Of a stretch of DNA of 64,000 nucleotides, positions 45,879 to 54,170 are shown one piece after another. Both the position numbers and the translations under genes were made by a program. The stretch is from JAZKFT01 sp963845495. GTDB lineage: Bacteria; Bacteroidota; Bacteroidia; Chitinophagales; Chitinophagaceae. The notes beneath the pieces are model-generated. The model did not search any database. It was given only the letters and a program-made list of their open reading frames with translations, and was not told the origin of the DNA. Numbering within the stretch: the stretch's first letter is position 1; every line of letters starts with the position of its first letter. The stretch lies in assembly GCA_963845495.1 (NCBI GenBank), contig CAWJTH010000207.1, positions 1 through 64,000 of the forward strand, in the 5' to 3' direction.

Positions 45879-46577
45879 TTAAAATGCGATTTGCACCAAT
45901 CTTTGTGCATCAAGTCCCCCAGACGTTAATTGTACAGTAATTGCTTCTCTCGAAACCCGGTCAGTTGCGGCAAAAAAATCACCCGGTGCAAAAGAGGCCG
46001 TCCTCTTCTCCATAATTTTCGGCAAAGGGTCAGCTGACCATTGCCCCCCTATTGACCCAACGGGATTTAGTAGACCTGAGCCATCAATAGTTTTAATAAT
46101 GTCGGGACCGTTTAAGTCTTTAATACTTCCTCCAATTTTTGTTATCACGATTAGCGGATTAATATTGAGCATCAGTTCAAACCTGCCGCCCCCTGTTCTG
46201 TTCCGGTGGATCGACATAACCCCAACCGAAGGTCTCACTAAACCGTCCGTATTCGGTAGGTTTGAAAATATACCCCCACGGTTTATAACAGTGTGGAATT
46301 CGCCGAAGCCATCGCCCAAACCAAAGGGAGCCAATTTTACTGGTTGGATACTTACAGAGTTTTCAGCAAACATTTCAATTGGTATAACACCGGATTCACC
46401 ATCAGGTATTTCACCTTTTCTCTCTATGCCAGTACTAAAATTCCCGAATTTTTCAGGGTCAATTGGGACTCCTTCCGAATAGATTATTCCAGCCCCGGGA
46501 AATAACGGTTCAAGATTAAAATATGTCGACCCCTCAACAACCGTAAAGAAATCAAAACCTGGATTTATCGTTGCCAT
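45879..46577 (-). CDS. Orphan protein of unknown function
   Basis: 232 residues from the ATG at 46577 (MATINPGFDFFTVVEGSTYF); the frame is open 17 codons further upstream but without support. It is rich in Gly, Pro, Ile and beta-strand-like stretches, with no signal peptide, membrane helix or recognised motif. It looks like a beta-rich folded protein. Flanked by a 156-bp gap (toward the TPR gene) and a 242-bp gap (toward the SUKH gene). Confidence 0.5.
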   Translation of the reverse strand: MATINPGFDFFTVVEGSTYFNLEPLFPGAGIIYSEGVPIDPEKFGNFSTGIERKGEIPDGESGVIPIEMFAENSVSIQPVKLAPFGLGDGFGEFHTVINRGGIFSNLPNTDGLVRPSVGVMSIHRNRTGGGRFELMLNINPLIVITKIGGSIKDLNGPDIIKTIDGSGLLNPVGSIGGQWSADPLPKIMEKRTASFAPGDFFAATDRVSREAITVQLTSGGLDAQRLVQIAF

Positions 46578-46819
46578 ATTTTTAGATTTATAGTTAAGTC
46601 TAGACCGTTCGATTCCCAGAAATTCCATTAATACTAATTTTGCTTTTCGCTTTTAGCGGTCTATTTAAAATTAGCAAGCAACACAAATATAAAAGACTAC
46701 AATTTAAATATTATTACCCATTGTCAATCAATGCCCCATTAGTACACTTTTCGTATTGTAGTAAGTTTGATATGTTTTAATTTCCATTTGTTTATCGAGA
46801 TTGTTTTTTTGTTTTTATG

Positions 46820-47465
46820 TTAGCCACGGTATTTTTTGTTCCGAAAAGCCTTTGTTAATTTTCTCAAAGTGAAGCACTTTTTGTTCCAAAACGAATCTGG
46901 ATTTACTTTTTCGGAGCCTACTTTAAGGCTATAAGCAACGTCACTTGCAATTCCTTTGGGTAAATTGTCGGCCAAAAAAATTAATGTCACGACCGTGCAT
47001 TGAAAGTACAAGACCTTCCTCATCTAAAATTAAAAATCTGTGACCTAAATATGGGAAGATATTAGGTACATTTAAGGAAGTGCCAACTTCTTTTGTTATG
47101 CCATTATCTTCTAAAATCCATTCAATCTGCGACTTGATTTTTTCAACGTCATCTGGATATGAGTAATATGTTGGACCAAACTCAATTTCACTTGCGCCAC
47201 CATTATTGTTCAGTCCGGGGTTGTCAAGCCCGTTCATCGTTCTATAATAGTTTTTCAACGACTCAGGAAATTGTATTCCTAACTGCCTCTGGAAGTCATC
47301 GATTTGTGGCTCAGTTAGCCCTTTTTTCCATCTACTGCCCTCTTGGATCTGAAACCCCCAACAAATTTCCAAATCAACTTTCTCCCAGCATTTCTCACTT
47401 ATTTGTCTAAGCTGTTCAAAACAAGCTAAAGAATTATCAAGTTTCTTATACTCTGACTTTGTCAT
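46820..47465 (-). pseudogene. SUKH (SMI1/KNR4) immunity-type protein with a frameshift
   Basis: The main frame (start 47465) encodes 174 residues with the SMI1/KNR4 pattern: GLTEPQIDDFQRQLGIQFPESLKNYY, then RTMNGLD, and a closing PNIFPYLGHRFLILDEEGLVL. The frame breaks in a run of seven T (plus-strand A run at 46974-46980). In the shifted frame the protein continues LADNLPKGIASDVAYSLKVG to a stop at 46820, giving a natural C-terminus. SUKH proteins typically neutralise contact-dependent or polymorphic toxins. No toxin gene is visible next to it. The start overlaps the stop of the upstream helicase-associated-domain gene by four bases. Confidence 0.72.
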
Positions 47466-47776
47466 TGTTGATGATTATCCCCGCCTCCCAGGGCTTTTAT
47501 CATCCCGTCGGCGTTCGCGGACCATCTCGCCCCGTTTTTGTCCCACGGGAAACCAATCCCGTCGAGGCTTTTGACAAGCCCGTCCCCCAACAGGCCCCGT
47601 TTTTTGGCCGACCTCAGGTTTGACATCCAGCGGTACAGCACGGGGTCGTCCCCCCGGCCCGGGAACCTCCCGTTTTTGTCGTAAAACGATCGTATCTCGC
47701 CTAACCTCGTGTCGGAGGTCGCCTCTCTTTGCCGGCCCGGCGGTCCCGGGCGGTGGTTGGTGTCCGAACTTTTCAT
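47462..47776 (-). CDS. Small helicase-associated (HA) domain protein, GC-rich
   Basis: 104 residues. The central part (IRSFYDKNGRFPGRGDDPVLYRWMSNLRSAKKRG ... LDGIGFPW, across residues 28-77) fits the helicase-associated (HA) domain, in which two aromatic positions and the closing GFxW are typical. The N-terminus is rich in Arg/Pro/Gly. The sequence is visibly richer in G and C than its neighbours from about 47480 to 47860, a sign of separate origin. It overlaps the SUKH gene by four bases (ATGA). No helicase is adjacent; a nucleic-acid-binding role is inferred. Confidence 0.6.
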   Translation of the reverse strand: MKSSDTNHRPGPPGRQREATSDTRLGEIRSFYDKNGRFPGRGDDPVLYRWMSNLRSAKKRGLLGDGLVKSLDGIGFPWDKNGARWSANADGMIKALGGGDNHQQ

Positions 47777-48377
47777 GCACCGTTTTTACGTTTTATCAAA
47801 TAAGCCCCCGCCGTTCCCGGCCGGGTTGCAACAAGGGGCCGGTATCTTATGGGGTTATGATATCCATGGACGGCAAAAATAATATACTTTGGGTTATTAC
47901 ATGGCAGGATTAACAGCGGTACCGGGCAGTGTTTATTAAACGACCGTTTTAGCGTACTAAGCAATAACTAAAAAAAGAATTTTGACCAAATGGATTAATA
48001 TCTAAAAAATCTTTTTACTAAGTTCAAAATAGTGGTTTATATTTTGAAAGTTCAATAAACACTTAAGACAACAATTAATTGAACTTTACCACAGTCAAAG
48101 TCATAGTGCTAATTAACACATCGGAACTAAACTTCCAATTCTACTTATTAGTCAACAATTTGATTTCCGTTTTTTTCTATGTATATTCCTTCAATATCAT
48201 TTAAACAGGATAAAAACATCGAACTTTTCGCGACCAAAATAAAAATCGAGGTACAAATAAGGTACAAGCCGACATAAAATATACACAATTAAAATATACA
48301 AAATACATTATATTACATATGTAATATAATGTATTTTGTATATTTATAGTTTGTATACTTTGGTATGTTTTTAGGAT
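47777..48377. other. Gap with GC-rich start and AT-rich remainder
   Basis: 600 bp without a supported gene. The first 80 bp continue the GC-rich tract of the helicase-associated-domain gene; the rest is AT-rich and ends in the 54-bp palindrome described separately. No tRNA was recognised. Confidence 0.4.
48292..48345. repeat. 54-bp perfect palindrome after mnmE
   Basis: The left arm 48292-48318 is the exact reverse complement of 48319-48345, 27 bp each with no loop. It is made almost only of A and T (centre CATATG) and lies 33 bp beyond the mnmE stop. It could form a cruciform or act as a transcription terminator, but has no GC-rich stem or U-tract. Confidence 0.85.
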
Positions 48378-49766
48378 TTACTTTCCGATGCAGAATTTAC
48401 TAAAAATATAATCGAGTTGGTCTTCATGTGTTATTTCACCGGTTATCTCACCTAGATAATGCAATGCTTGTCGAATATCAATTGCCAAAAGGTCAATCGG
48501 GGTATTGTTTTGTAAACCGCTTTGAACGGCTTCTATACTTTCGGCTACTTTTTGCAAGGCTGCAAAATGGCGTGCATTTGTAACAATAGTATTTTCGGTG
48601 TTTAATTTTCCGTTAGTTACTAAGTTAAATAAACGTTCTTTTAATTCATTGATGCCTTCAGCGGATTTAGCGACCAACAAAATACTATTTGGGTTGCTTT
48701 GTTGCAATGCATTCCTTTTATAATCGTCTAATAAGTCTGCCTTGTTCCAAATCAGCAAATAAGGCTTTCCCAAATGTTCCAATTCTTGTAAAAGGCTTAC
48801 TGGATAATGGTTTGAATCATCGGAAGCGGCATCTTCAATCAATAAAACAACATCGGCCTGCAGCATTTTTTCACGGCTTTTTTCAATACCCATATTTTCT
48901 ATTGCATCAACTGAATGGCTTCTGATTCCAGCGGTATCAATCAACCGGAATAAAATCCCGTCAATGTTCAATATTTCTTCAATTGTATCGCGGGTAGTGC
49001 CGGCAATATCGCTAACAATTGCCCGATCCTCTTTTAACAGCGCATTCAATAAAGTGCTTTTGCCTGCATTTGGTCTACCAATAATGGCTACTTGCACGCC
49101 GTTTTTTATCACATTACCTAATTGAAAAGACTGTAACAATTGATGCGTTGAAAAGGCAATTTGGTCAATCAATGAAACGAGCTGGCTACGGTCTGCAAAT
49201 TCTACATCTTCTTGGCTAAAATCCAGTTCCAATTCTATCAAGGCACTAAAACGGATCAATTCCTCCCGCATTTGTTTTAACCCATGGCTAAAACCGCCGC
49301 GGATATGATTTAATGCCGTTTGCTGTGAAGCTTCTGAATTGGAAGCAATTAAATCTGCAACACCTTCGGCTTGCGCTAAATCCAGCTTGCCATTTAAAAA
49401 AGCACGTTGTGTAAATTCACCTGGTTTAGCAAGTCTTGCCCCCAATTGCGTGCATGCTTGCACCACCTGTTGCAAAATATATGGCGAGCCGTGGCAACTT
49501 ATTTCTATCACATCTTCACCAGTGTAACTTTTTGGGCCTTTAAAAAGAGAAATAACGGCTTCATCTAAAACAATATCGTTGTGTTTTAATAAGCCAACAT
49601 GCAGCGTGTGGCTGGCTTGTGCCAATAAATTTTTGGAAACAAATAATTGATCGGCAATTGCAAATGCCAATTTTCCGCTTAACCTAATAATGCCGATTGC
49701 GCCCAAGCCTTGCGGCGTAGCAATTGCCACGATTGTATCATTCCAACCTAATAATTTTCCCTGCAT
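48378..49766 (-). CDS. mnmE: tRNA modification GTPase MnmE
   Basis: 462 residues, normal length for MnmE. The N-terminal formyl-THF-binding domain begins DTIVAIATPQGLGAIGIIRLSG. The helical domain follows, with an inserted G domain: GRPNAGKSTLLNALL (G1), DIAGTTRD (G2 region), DTAG (G3) and NKADL (G4). The C-terminus is the signature FCIGK with the catalytic Cys. With MnmG it installs the 5-(carboxymethyl)aminomethyl group at the wobble uridine of certain tRNAs. It is a core gene and marks the end of the accessory island. Confidence 0.97.
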   Translation of the reverse strand: MQGKLLGWNDTIVAIATPQGLGAIGIIRLSGKLAFAIADQLFVSKNLLAQASHTLHVGLLKHNDIVLDEAVISLFKGPKSYTGEDVIEISCHGSPYILQQVVQACTQLGARLAKPGEFTQRAFLNGKLDLAQAEGVADLIASNSEASQQTALNHIRGGFSHGLKQMREELIRFSALIELELDFSQEDVEFADRSQLVSLIDQIAFSTHQLLQSFQLGNVIKNGVQVAIIGRPNAGKSTLLNALLKEDRAIVSDIAGTTRDTIEEILNIDGILFRLIDTAGIRSHSVDAIENMGIEKSREKMLQADVVLLIEDAASDDSNHYPVSLLQELEHLGKPYLLIWNKADLLDDYKRNALQQSNPNSILLVAKSAEGINELKERLFNLVTNGKLNTENTIVTNARHFAALQKVAESIEAVQSGLQNNTPIDLLAIDIRQALHYLGEITGEITHEDQLDYIFSKFCIGK

Positions 49767-49895
49767 AATAACTTTTAATGTGCTAATTAGCTGATGCTAG
49801 TATTATTAATCCAATCAGCAAAAGAACGTGAAAATAGGAAAATGCAAAAATCGATGACTAAATGATTTTATTGGGATTATAATAAGTTTTTTGAA

Positions 49896-49929
49896 ATAAA
49901 AAAATCCCCATCAAAAATTGATGAGGATT
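49896..49929 (-). terminator. Rho-independent terminator of the TonB cluster
   Basis: On the minus strand AATCCTCATCAA pairs with TTGATGGGGATT (12 bp with one U-G pair) around a short A/T loop, followed by a T-rich tract. It lies just after the last TonB stop, so it ends the TonB operon before mnmE. Confidence 0.8.
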
Positions 49930-49946
49930 GGTTAGCCAAATGTGTG

Positions 49947-50783
49947 TTATTGTTCTAATTGGAAGGTTATTGTTTGTACAAATCGATAAGTAACGTGTTG
50001 TCCATTTTGCTCGGCGGGTATCCATTTTGGGCCTTTCTTAATAACCCTTTCGGCTTCTTCAGCCAAACCGTCGCCCGGATTGTTTAATGCTTTAACTTCA
50101 GACACATTCCCATCCTTATCAACAACCAGTTGTACCCTTACAATAGCCTGATTACCATTTTGTTGCGCCGCTTCAGGATATTGCAAATTTCTTTCTAAAT
50201 AACGTTTCCACCCATCGGTACCACCTGGAAATTTTGCAACAATTTCAACTGGTACAAACTCACTACCTTCGCCACCAACTTTGTTATCGGATTTGGGGAC
50301 AACAACCGTCCCCGTTCCTTTTGTTTCAACTGGAGGTGCAACAATTCCCCTATCATCATCACCTGATTGTGTAATAGCGCCAATTTTGCTTATTTCTAAA
50401 GTTTCGGTAGGTGGAGGTGGGTTGTCAACCAATTTATCTTCGACAATTTTAGGTGGTGTAAATGCCGTGATTTTCACTTGCGGAGGAGGCGGAGGCAAGG
50501 GCGGCGGGGGTGGAGGCGGCGGCGGTGCTGGAGGTTTAGGATTATTGATATTGGTGAGAGTGGTTGGGTCATCAACTTTTAATGATCCTTTTTCTCTTTC
50601 GCCCAATTTGTTAGCCATTACTGACCCAACAAAAAATAACAGTAAAAGGCCTGACATTGTCATCAATGCTTTTGACAACCGCTTGTTGTAATTTTTGCGA
50701 AGTTGATAAGCACCATAATCCTTATTTTTTCCGTCGAAAATAATGTCAAGTACGTCTGCATTCAATATTTTATTTGTTTCCAT
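49947..50783 (-). CDS. TonB family energy transducer (third paralogue)
   Basis: 278 residues. N-terminal cytoplasmic end with ILNADVLDIIFDGKNKDYGAYQLR, one membrane helix (about 37-57), a long Pro/Lys-rich periplasmic linker with several Pro-only runs, and a C-terminal TonB domain (about 190-275) with YPEAAQQNGNQAIVRVQLVV and GPKWIPAEQNG. It relays proton-motive force from ExbB/ExbD to TonB-dependent receptors such as the SusC proteins of this window. It is close kin of the two upstream TonB genes; the linker is the most divergent part. Confidence 0.9.
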   Translation of the reverse strand: METNKILNADVLDIIFDGKNKDYGAYQLRKNYNKRLSKALMTMSGLLLLFFVGSVMANKLGEREKGSLKVDDPTTLTNINNPKPPAPPPPPPPPPLPPPPPQVKITAFTPPKIVEDKLVDNPPPPTETLEISKIGAITQSGDDDRGIVAPPVETKGTGTVVVPKSDNKVGGEGSEFVPVEIVAKFPGGTDGWKRYLERNLQYPEAAQQNGNQAIVRVQLVVDKDGNVSEVKALNNPGDGLAEEAERVIKKGPKWIPAEQNGQHVTYRFVQTITFQLEQ

Positions 50784-50800
50784 TTGATTGTGTTTTAAGT

Positions 50801-51634
50801 TTAATTATTTAATTGGAATGTAATATTTTGTACAAAACGAAAAGAGACCTTTCTACCATTTTGTTCTGCTGGAATCCATTTAGGGCCTTTTTTAATCACT
50901 CTTTCTGCTTCCGCGGCCAAATCTGCTCCAACCTCAGGGTTTAATGCTTTTACATCAGATACGTTTCCATCTTTATCTACAACCAGTTGCACACGTACAA
51001 TTCCTTGTTTACCTTCTTCTTGCGCCCCTTCAGGATATTGAAGATTTCTTTCTAAAAAGCGTCTCCATCCATCTAAACCACCTTGAAACGTTGCTGCCTT
51101 TTCTACTTTAATAAATATCTTTTCATAATCCTCAACCACGACTTTTGGAGCCACAGCCCCCATCGGATCACCTTTTTCTACAGGCGGAGCAACAACATCA
51201 TTGTCTTTTGTACCTTCCTGTGTCATGGTGCTAATCTTGGCATCTGCTGCTTTATCTACTTCCGGCGGCATTTCATCTTTCTTTACTTCTTCATCTGGTA
51301 CAATCTTGGGCGGTGTAATCTTTATTGTTTGAATTTTAGGCGGGGGAGCCATTTTAGGTACGACAGGAGGAATAACAACTTGCTTTTTGGGTTCATCAAC
51401 TTTTACTAATTGTACTTCTTGCGCCACTATCAAATTTTTGGGTTTATCGCCATGTAGTACATTTGCCAGTACCGATCCTACTAAGAATAAAAGCAGTATA
51501 GACCCCATTGCCATTAAAGCTGTAGCCATTCGTTTGTTATAACTTTTTCGAAGGTTATAGGCGCCATATTCCTTGTTTCGTCCGTCGAAAATGATGTCTA
51601 GGACATCTGCGTTTAGAATTTTGTTGATTTCCAT
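50801..51634 (-). CDS. TonB family energy transducer (second paralogue)
   Basis: 277 residues with the same architecture as its neighbours: a start like ILNADVLDIIFDGRNKEYGAYN, one membrane helix (about 37-57), a Pro/Lys linker with fewer Pro runs, and a C-terminal TonB domain (YPEGAQEEGKQGIVRVQLVV, GPKWIPAEQNGRKV). It lies 17 bp upstream of the third copy, so the two are co-transcribed, and 321 bp beyond the first copy, where a terminator intervenes. Confidence 0.9.
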   Translation of the reverse strand: MEINKILNADVLDIIFDGRNKEYGAYNLRKSYNKRMATALMAMGSILLLFLVGSVLANVLHGDKPKNLIVAQEVQLVKVDEPKKQVVIPPVVPKMAPPPKIQTIKITPPKIVPDEEVKKDEMPPEVDKAADAKISTMTQEGTKDNDVVAPPVEKGDPMGAVAPKVVVEDYEKIFIKVEKAATFQGGLDGWRRFLERNLQYPEGAQEEGKQGIVRVQLVVDKDGNVSDVKALNPEVGADLAAEAERVIKKGPKWIPAEQNGRKVSFRFVQNITFQLNN

Positions 51635-51955
51635 GTTGTATGTTTTTTGATTCTTTTATAAGATTCAAATCACAAAAAATTCCATAGAAATATTAGACAA
51701 TTTTTAAAGTGTAATTATCTGTAAATCAATTTATTAAAAGCAAATAAGTCACAAATATACCAAGCTGGTTAGTTCGTATTTTATGACATTTTCGGTTTAA
51801 TTATAAGTGCTTTATTAGATTCAAGCAGCATCTTATTCCATAATATTTTCTTTATTTTTTTAATAATAATGGCAAGTTTTTTTTGTGGGAACTCTACTGG
51901 AAAACAAAAAACCCGTCAAAAAAATTGACGGGTTTTAAAACAAAATATTTAAAAC
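51635..51955. other. Gap between first and second TonB genes
   Basis: 321 bp, AT-rich, with no gene. It holds the terminator at 51908-51936 that follows the first TonB copy; the remainder probably contains the promoter for the second and third copies, but no box was convincing. Confidence 0.4.
51908..51936 (-). terminator. Rho-independent terminator after the first TonB gene
   Basis: A 12-bp perfect stem (AAAACCCGTCAA with TTGACGGGTTTT) around a five-base loop, followed on the minus strand by a T-rich tract (TTTTTTGTTTT). It separates the ExbB-ExbD-ExbD-TonB operon from the two downstream TonB genes. Confidence 0.9.
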
Positions 51956-52789
51956 TTATTGTAACTGGAAAGTAACTGTTTGAACAAACCGGAAAGTTAC
52001 CTTACGGCCATTCTGCTCAGCAGGTATCCATTTTGGGCCTTTTTTAATAACCCTTTCAGCTTCAGCGCCCAAACCATCGCCTGGATCGTTTAAAGCTTTC
52101 ACTTCAGATACATTACCTTCTTTGTCCACAACTAGCTGTACGCGTACAACACCTTGGGTTCCAGCTTCTTGTGCAGACTCAGGGTATTGAAGGTTCCGTT
52201 CCAAGTATCTTCTCCAACCATCCATTCCACCGGGGAAAGTAGCTGGATTTTCCACTTTAGTGAAGGTTTTGTCGTAATCTTCGGTTTCAACCTTTGGAGC
52301 TACTACTGTACCAGTTCCTTTTGCTTCTACCGGTGGTGCAACTACACCTTCATCTTTTGTACCTTCTTGATTAATTGCACCGATTTTAGCGGTTTCAACC
52401 TTTTCAACTTCAGGTGGTTTTTCATCTTCCTTCACCTTATCATCAGGTACAATTTTAGGAGGAGTAAACTTTGCAATTTCCACTTTTGGCGGTGGCGCCA
52501 TTTTAGGTGGCGGCGGCGGCGGTGGTACTACATCAGGTTTTTTCTCCGGTACTTTTTCTAATTGTACCTCTTGAGCCACCTGCATGACCTCATGCTTTTT
52601 GCCGCCAGATATTACATTGGCCAATACACTTCCTAATAAAAACAACAACAAAACGGAAACCAGCGAAACAAGTGCTGTAATAATCCGCTTATTGTAACTT
52701 TTACGTAAGTCGTATGCGCCATACTCCTTGTTCTTACCATCAAAAATGATGTCAAGAATGTCGGCATTTAAGATTTTGCTGGCTTCCAT
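51956..52789 (-). CDS. TonB family energy transducer (first paralogue)
   Basis: 277 residues. Start region ILNADILDIIFDGKNKEYGAY, membrane helix (about 37-60), Pro/Lys-rich linker (several Pro runs around 88-100), and a C-terminal TonB domain with FPGGMDGWRRYLERNLQYPE and GPKWIPAEQNGRKVTFRFVQ. It lies 60 bp downstream of the ExbD gene and is therefore the copy directly tied to the ExbB/ExbD operon. Its TonB domain is very similar to those of the other two copies, which suggests tandem duplication. Confidence 0.92.
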   Translation of the reverse strand: MEASKILNADILDIIFDGKNKEYGAYDLRKSYNKRIITALVSLVSVLLLFLLGSVLANVISGGKKHEVMQVAQEVQLEKVPEKKPDVVPPPPPPPKMAPPPKVEIAKFTPPKIVPDDKVKEDEKPPEVEKVETAKIGAINQEGTKDEGVVAPPVEAKGTGTVVAPKVETEDYDKTFTKVENPATFPGGMDGWRRYLERNLQYPESAQEAGTQGVVRVQLVVDKEGNVSEVKALNDPGDGLGAEAERVIKKGPKWIPAEQNGRKVTFRFVQTVTFQLQ

Positions 52790-52849
52790 TTTTTACGATT
52801 TAAATAATAAGATTCAAAAAACATTCCATTCCATAAATCCCCGTGTAAT

Positions 52850-53413
52850 TTATTTTGTAGCGGGTGGCGTTGTTGCACCAGGTGCGGCTCCACCTTCTGT
52901 TGCCTTTATCAATTGTACTTCAGGCTCTGCAATATCTACCATCGCATAGCGCTTAATTACATTGATGGTCATTTCATCCAATGCATCAACCACATCTTTA
53001 AAAGTAGCATCTTCATCCGGCTTGATAACAATTACCAAATCCCCAGGCGGTGTACTTCTTTTTTTATCCAATATTACTTGGCGTAGCCCAGTAAAGTTAG
53101 TGGTTTTAAAATTAGACCCATCTGGTTTTAAGATGCCTTCATAATAATAGACAGCCCTGTTTTTACCTAACATAAGGGTCAACGAACCTGATTCTTTGGC
53201 CTTGTTCTGATCCTTTTCATCCGTATCTTTTGGTAAAAACAGCTTCATGGCCGTTGGTTGGCTCATAGTTGTTGTAAATACGAAAAAAGTGATCAAAAGA
53301 AAACCAAGATCTACCATGGGTGTAAGGTCCACCCTTGTTGACATTTTTTTTGCTTTTTTGACGCCGGGGCCCTTTTTGTGTCCACCACCCGACGAGGTAT
53401 CCATTTCTGCCAT
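52850..53413 (-). CDS. exbD: ExbD family proton-channel protein (second)
   Basis: 187 residues with one membrane helix (about 31-48) preceded by a Lys-rich cytoplasmic end, and the ExbD signature VDLTPMVDLGFLLITFFVFTT, which holds the proton-linked Asp. The periplasmic C-terminal domain is longer than usual and Ala/Pro-rich at its end (GAAPGATTPPATK). It is 33 bp downstream of the other ExbD gene, so the two are adjacent paralogues. Confidence 0.9.
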   Translation of the reverse strand: MAEMDTSSGGGHKKGPGVKKAKKMSTRVDLTPMVDLGFLLITFFVFTTTMSQPTAMKLFLPKDTDEKDQNKAKESGSLTLMLGKNRAVYYYEGILKPDGSNFKTTNFTGLRQVILDKKRSTPPGDLVIVIKPDEDATFKDVVDALDEMTINVIKRYAMVDIAEPEVQLIKATEGGAAPGATTPPATK

Positions 53414-53446
53414 GGCCCTAAGTAATTTATTTGTTAAACAATAATT

Positions 53447-54106
53447 TTATTGATCTGGCTTAGCCCCGCTCTGCTTTTCCTTGTAATAATCGGTAGTTGG
53501 ATCAACACCCTGTTGATTGGTAATGATTTCAAATTTCATCAAGTCGTTCTTTTTGAACGCATCGATTACATTTTTAAACACAGGGTATTTTGCCATCTCA
53601 TCGCCTTTTACCAACAAATGCATTGGGTTGCCACCGGTATAAGCCACATTTACAGATTCCAACCAATCTTTCAATTGATTATTTAAACTGTCTTGAGCTG
53701 GAATACCTGGTAAGGTTGCCGCATCGCGTTTTTCTGCCGGCAGGTTTAAATAGGCTGCCAACTGGTTTAAAGGTGTTCCAAAATAATCTGCTGATTTAGC
53801 TTTATCCAGATCGGCAGCAGTTAAGCCAAGTTTTAAACGATCGTTAAGATTAGCTACTATATCACGCTTCATATCCTTATCGCTGATTTCCAAGAATACC
53901 TTTCCTGTCCTGTCTATATTCACCAACACCTGATCCTTTGCTTCCACAGCTTTTGTGGATATAGAAGATGGGGTAACAATAGATACAATGGCAGGTGGTT
54001 TGGGCTTCGTTGCAAGGATAAAAAACGAAAGCAGCAAGAAGGCAACATCGCACATGGCTGTCATGTCGATGCTGGTACTTTTCCTTGGTAATTTCGCTCT
54101 TCCCAT
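53447..54106 (-). CDS. exbD: ExbD family proton-channel protein (first)
   Basis: 219 residues. Signature SIDMTAMCDVAFLLLSFFILAT near residues 12-33 with the channel Asp, one membrane helix, and a long periplasmic domain with an Ala/Asp/Gln-rich central part. Longer than typical ExbD, with an insertion of about 60 residues between the usual strands. It lies between ExbB and the second ExbD on the same strand. It energises TonB together with ExbB. Confidence 0.9.
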   Translation of the reverse strand: MGRAKLPRKSTSIDMTAMCDVAFLLLSFFILATKPKPPAIVSIVTPSSISTKAVEAKDQVLVNIDRTGKVFLEISDKDMKRDIVANLNDRLKLGLTAADLDKAKSADYFGTPLNQLAAYLNLPAEKRDAATLPGIPAQDSLNNQLKDWLESVNVAYTGGNPMHLLVKGDEMAKYPVFKNVIDAFKKNDLMKFEIITNQQGVDPTTDYYKEKQSGAKPDQ

Positions 54107-54170
54107 TATAAATTTTTTTTAGAATTTTAAGTAAGATTCACTTTTCTTCAATTTCCACACAAACAAATAA

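Noticed and set aside
44993..47465. Programmed ribosomal frameshifting in the TPR and SUKH genes
   Set aside because: The T runs could be slippery, but no supporting downstream stimulatory structure was seen, and these families do not use recoding. Decay, phase variation or sequence error is more likely.
41499..47776. Canonical integron with integrase and attC sites
   Set aside because: No tyrosine recombinase gene and no RYYYAAC/GTTRRRY pairs in proper order were found. Only a looser cassette-like array is claimed.
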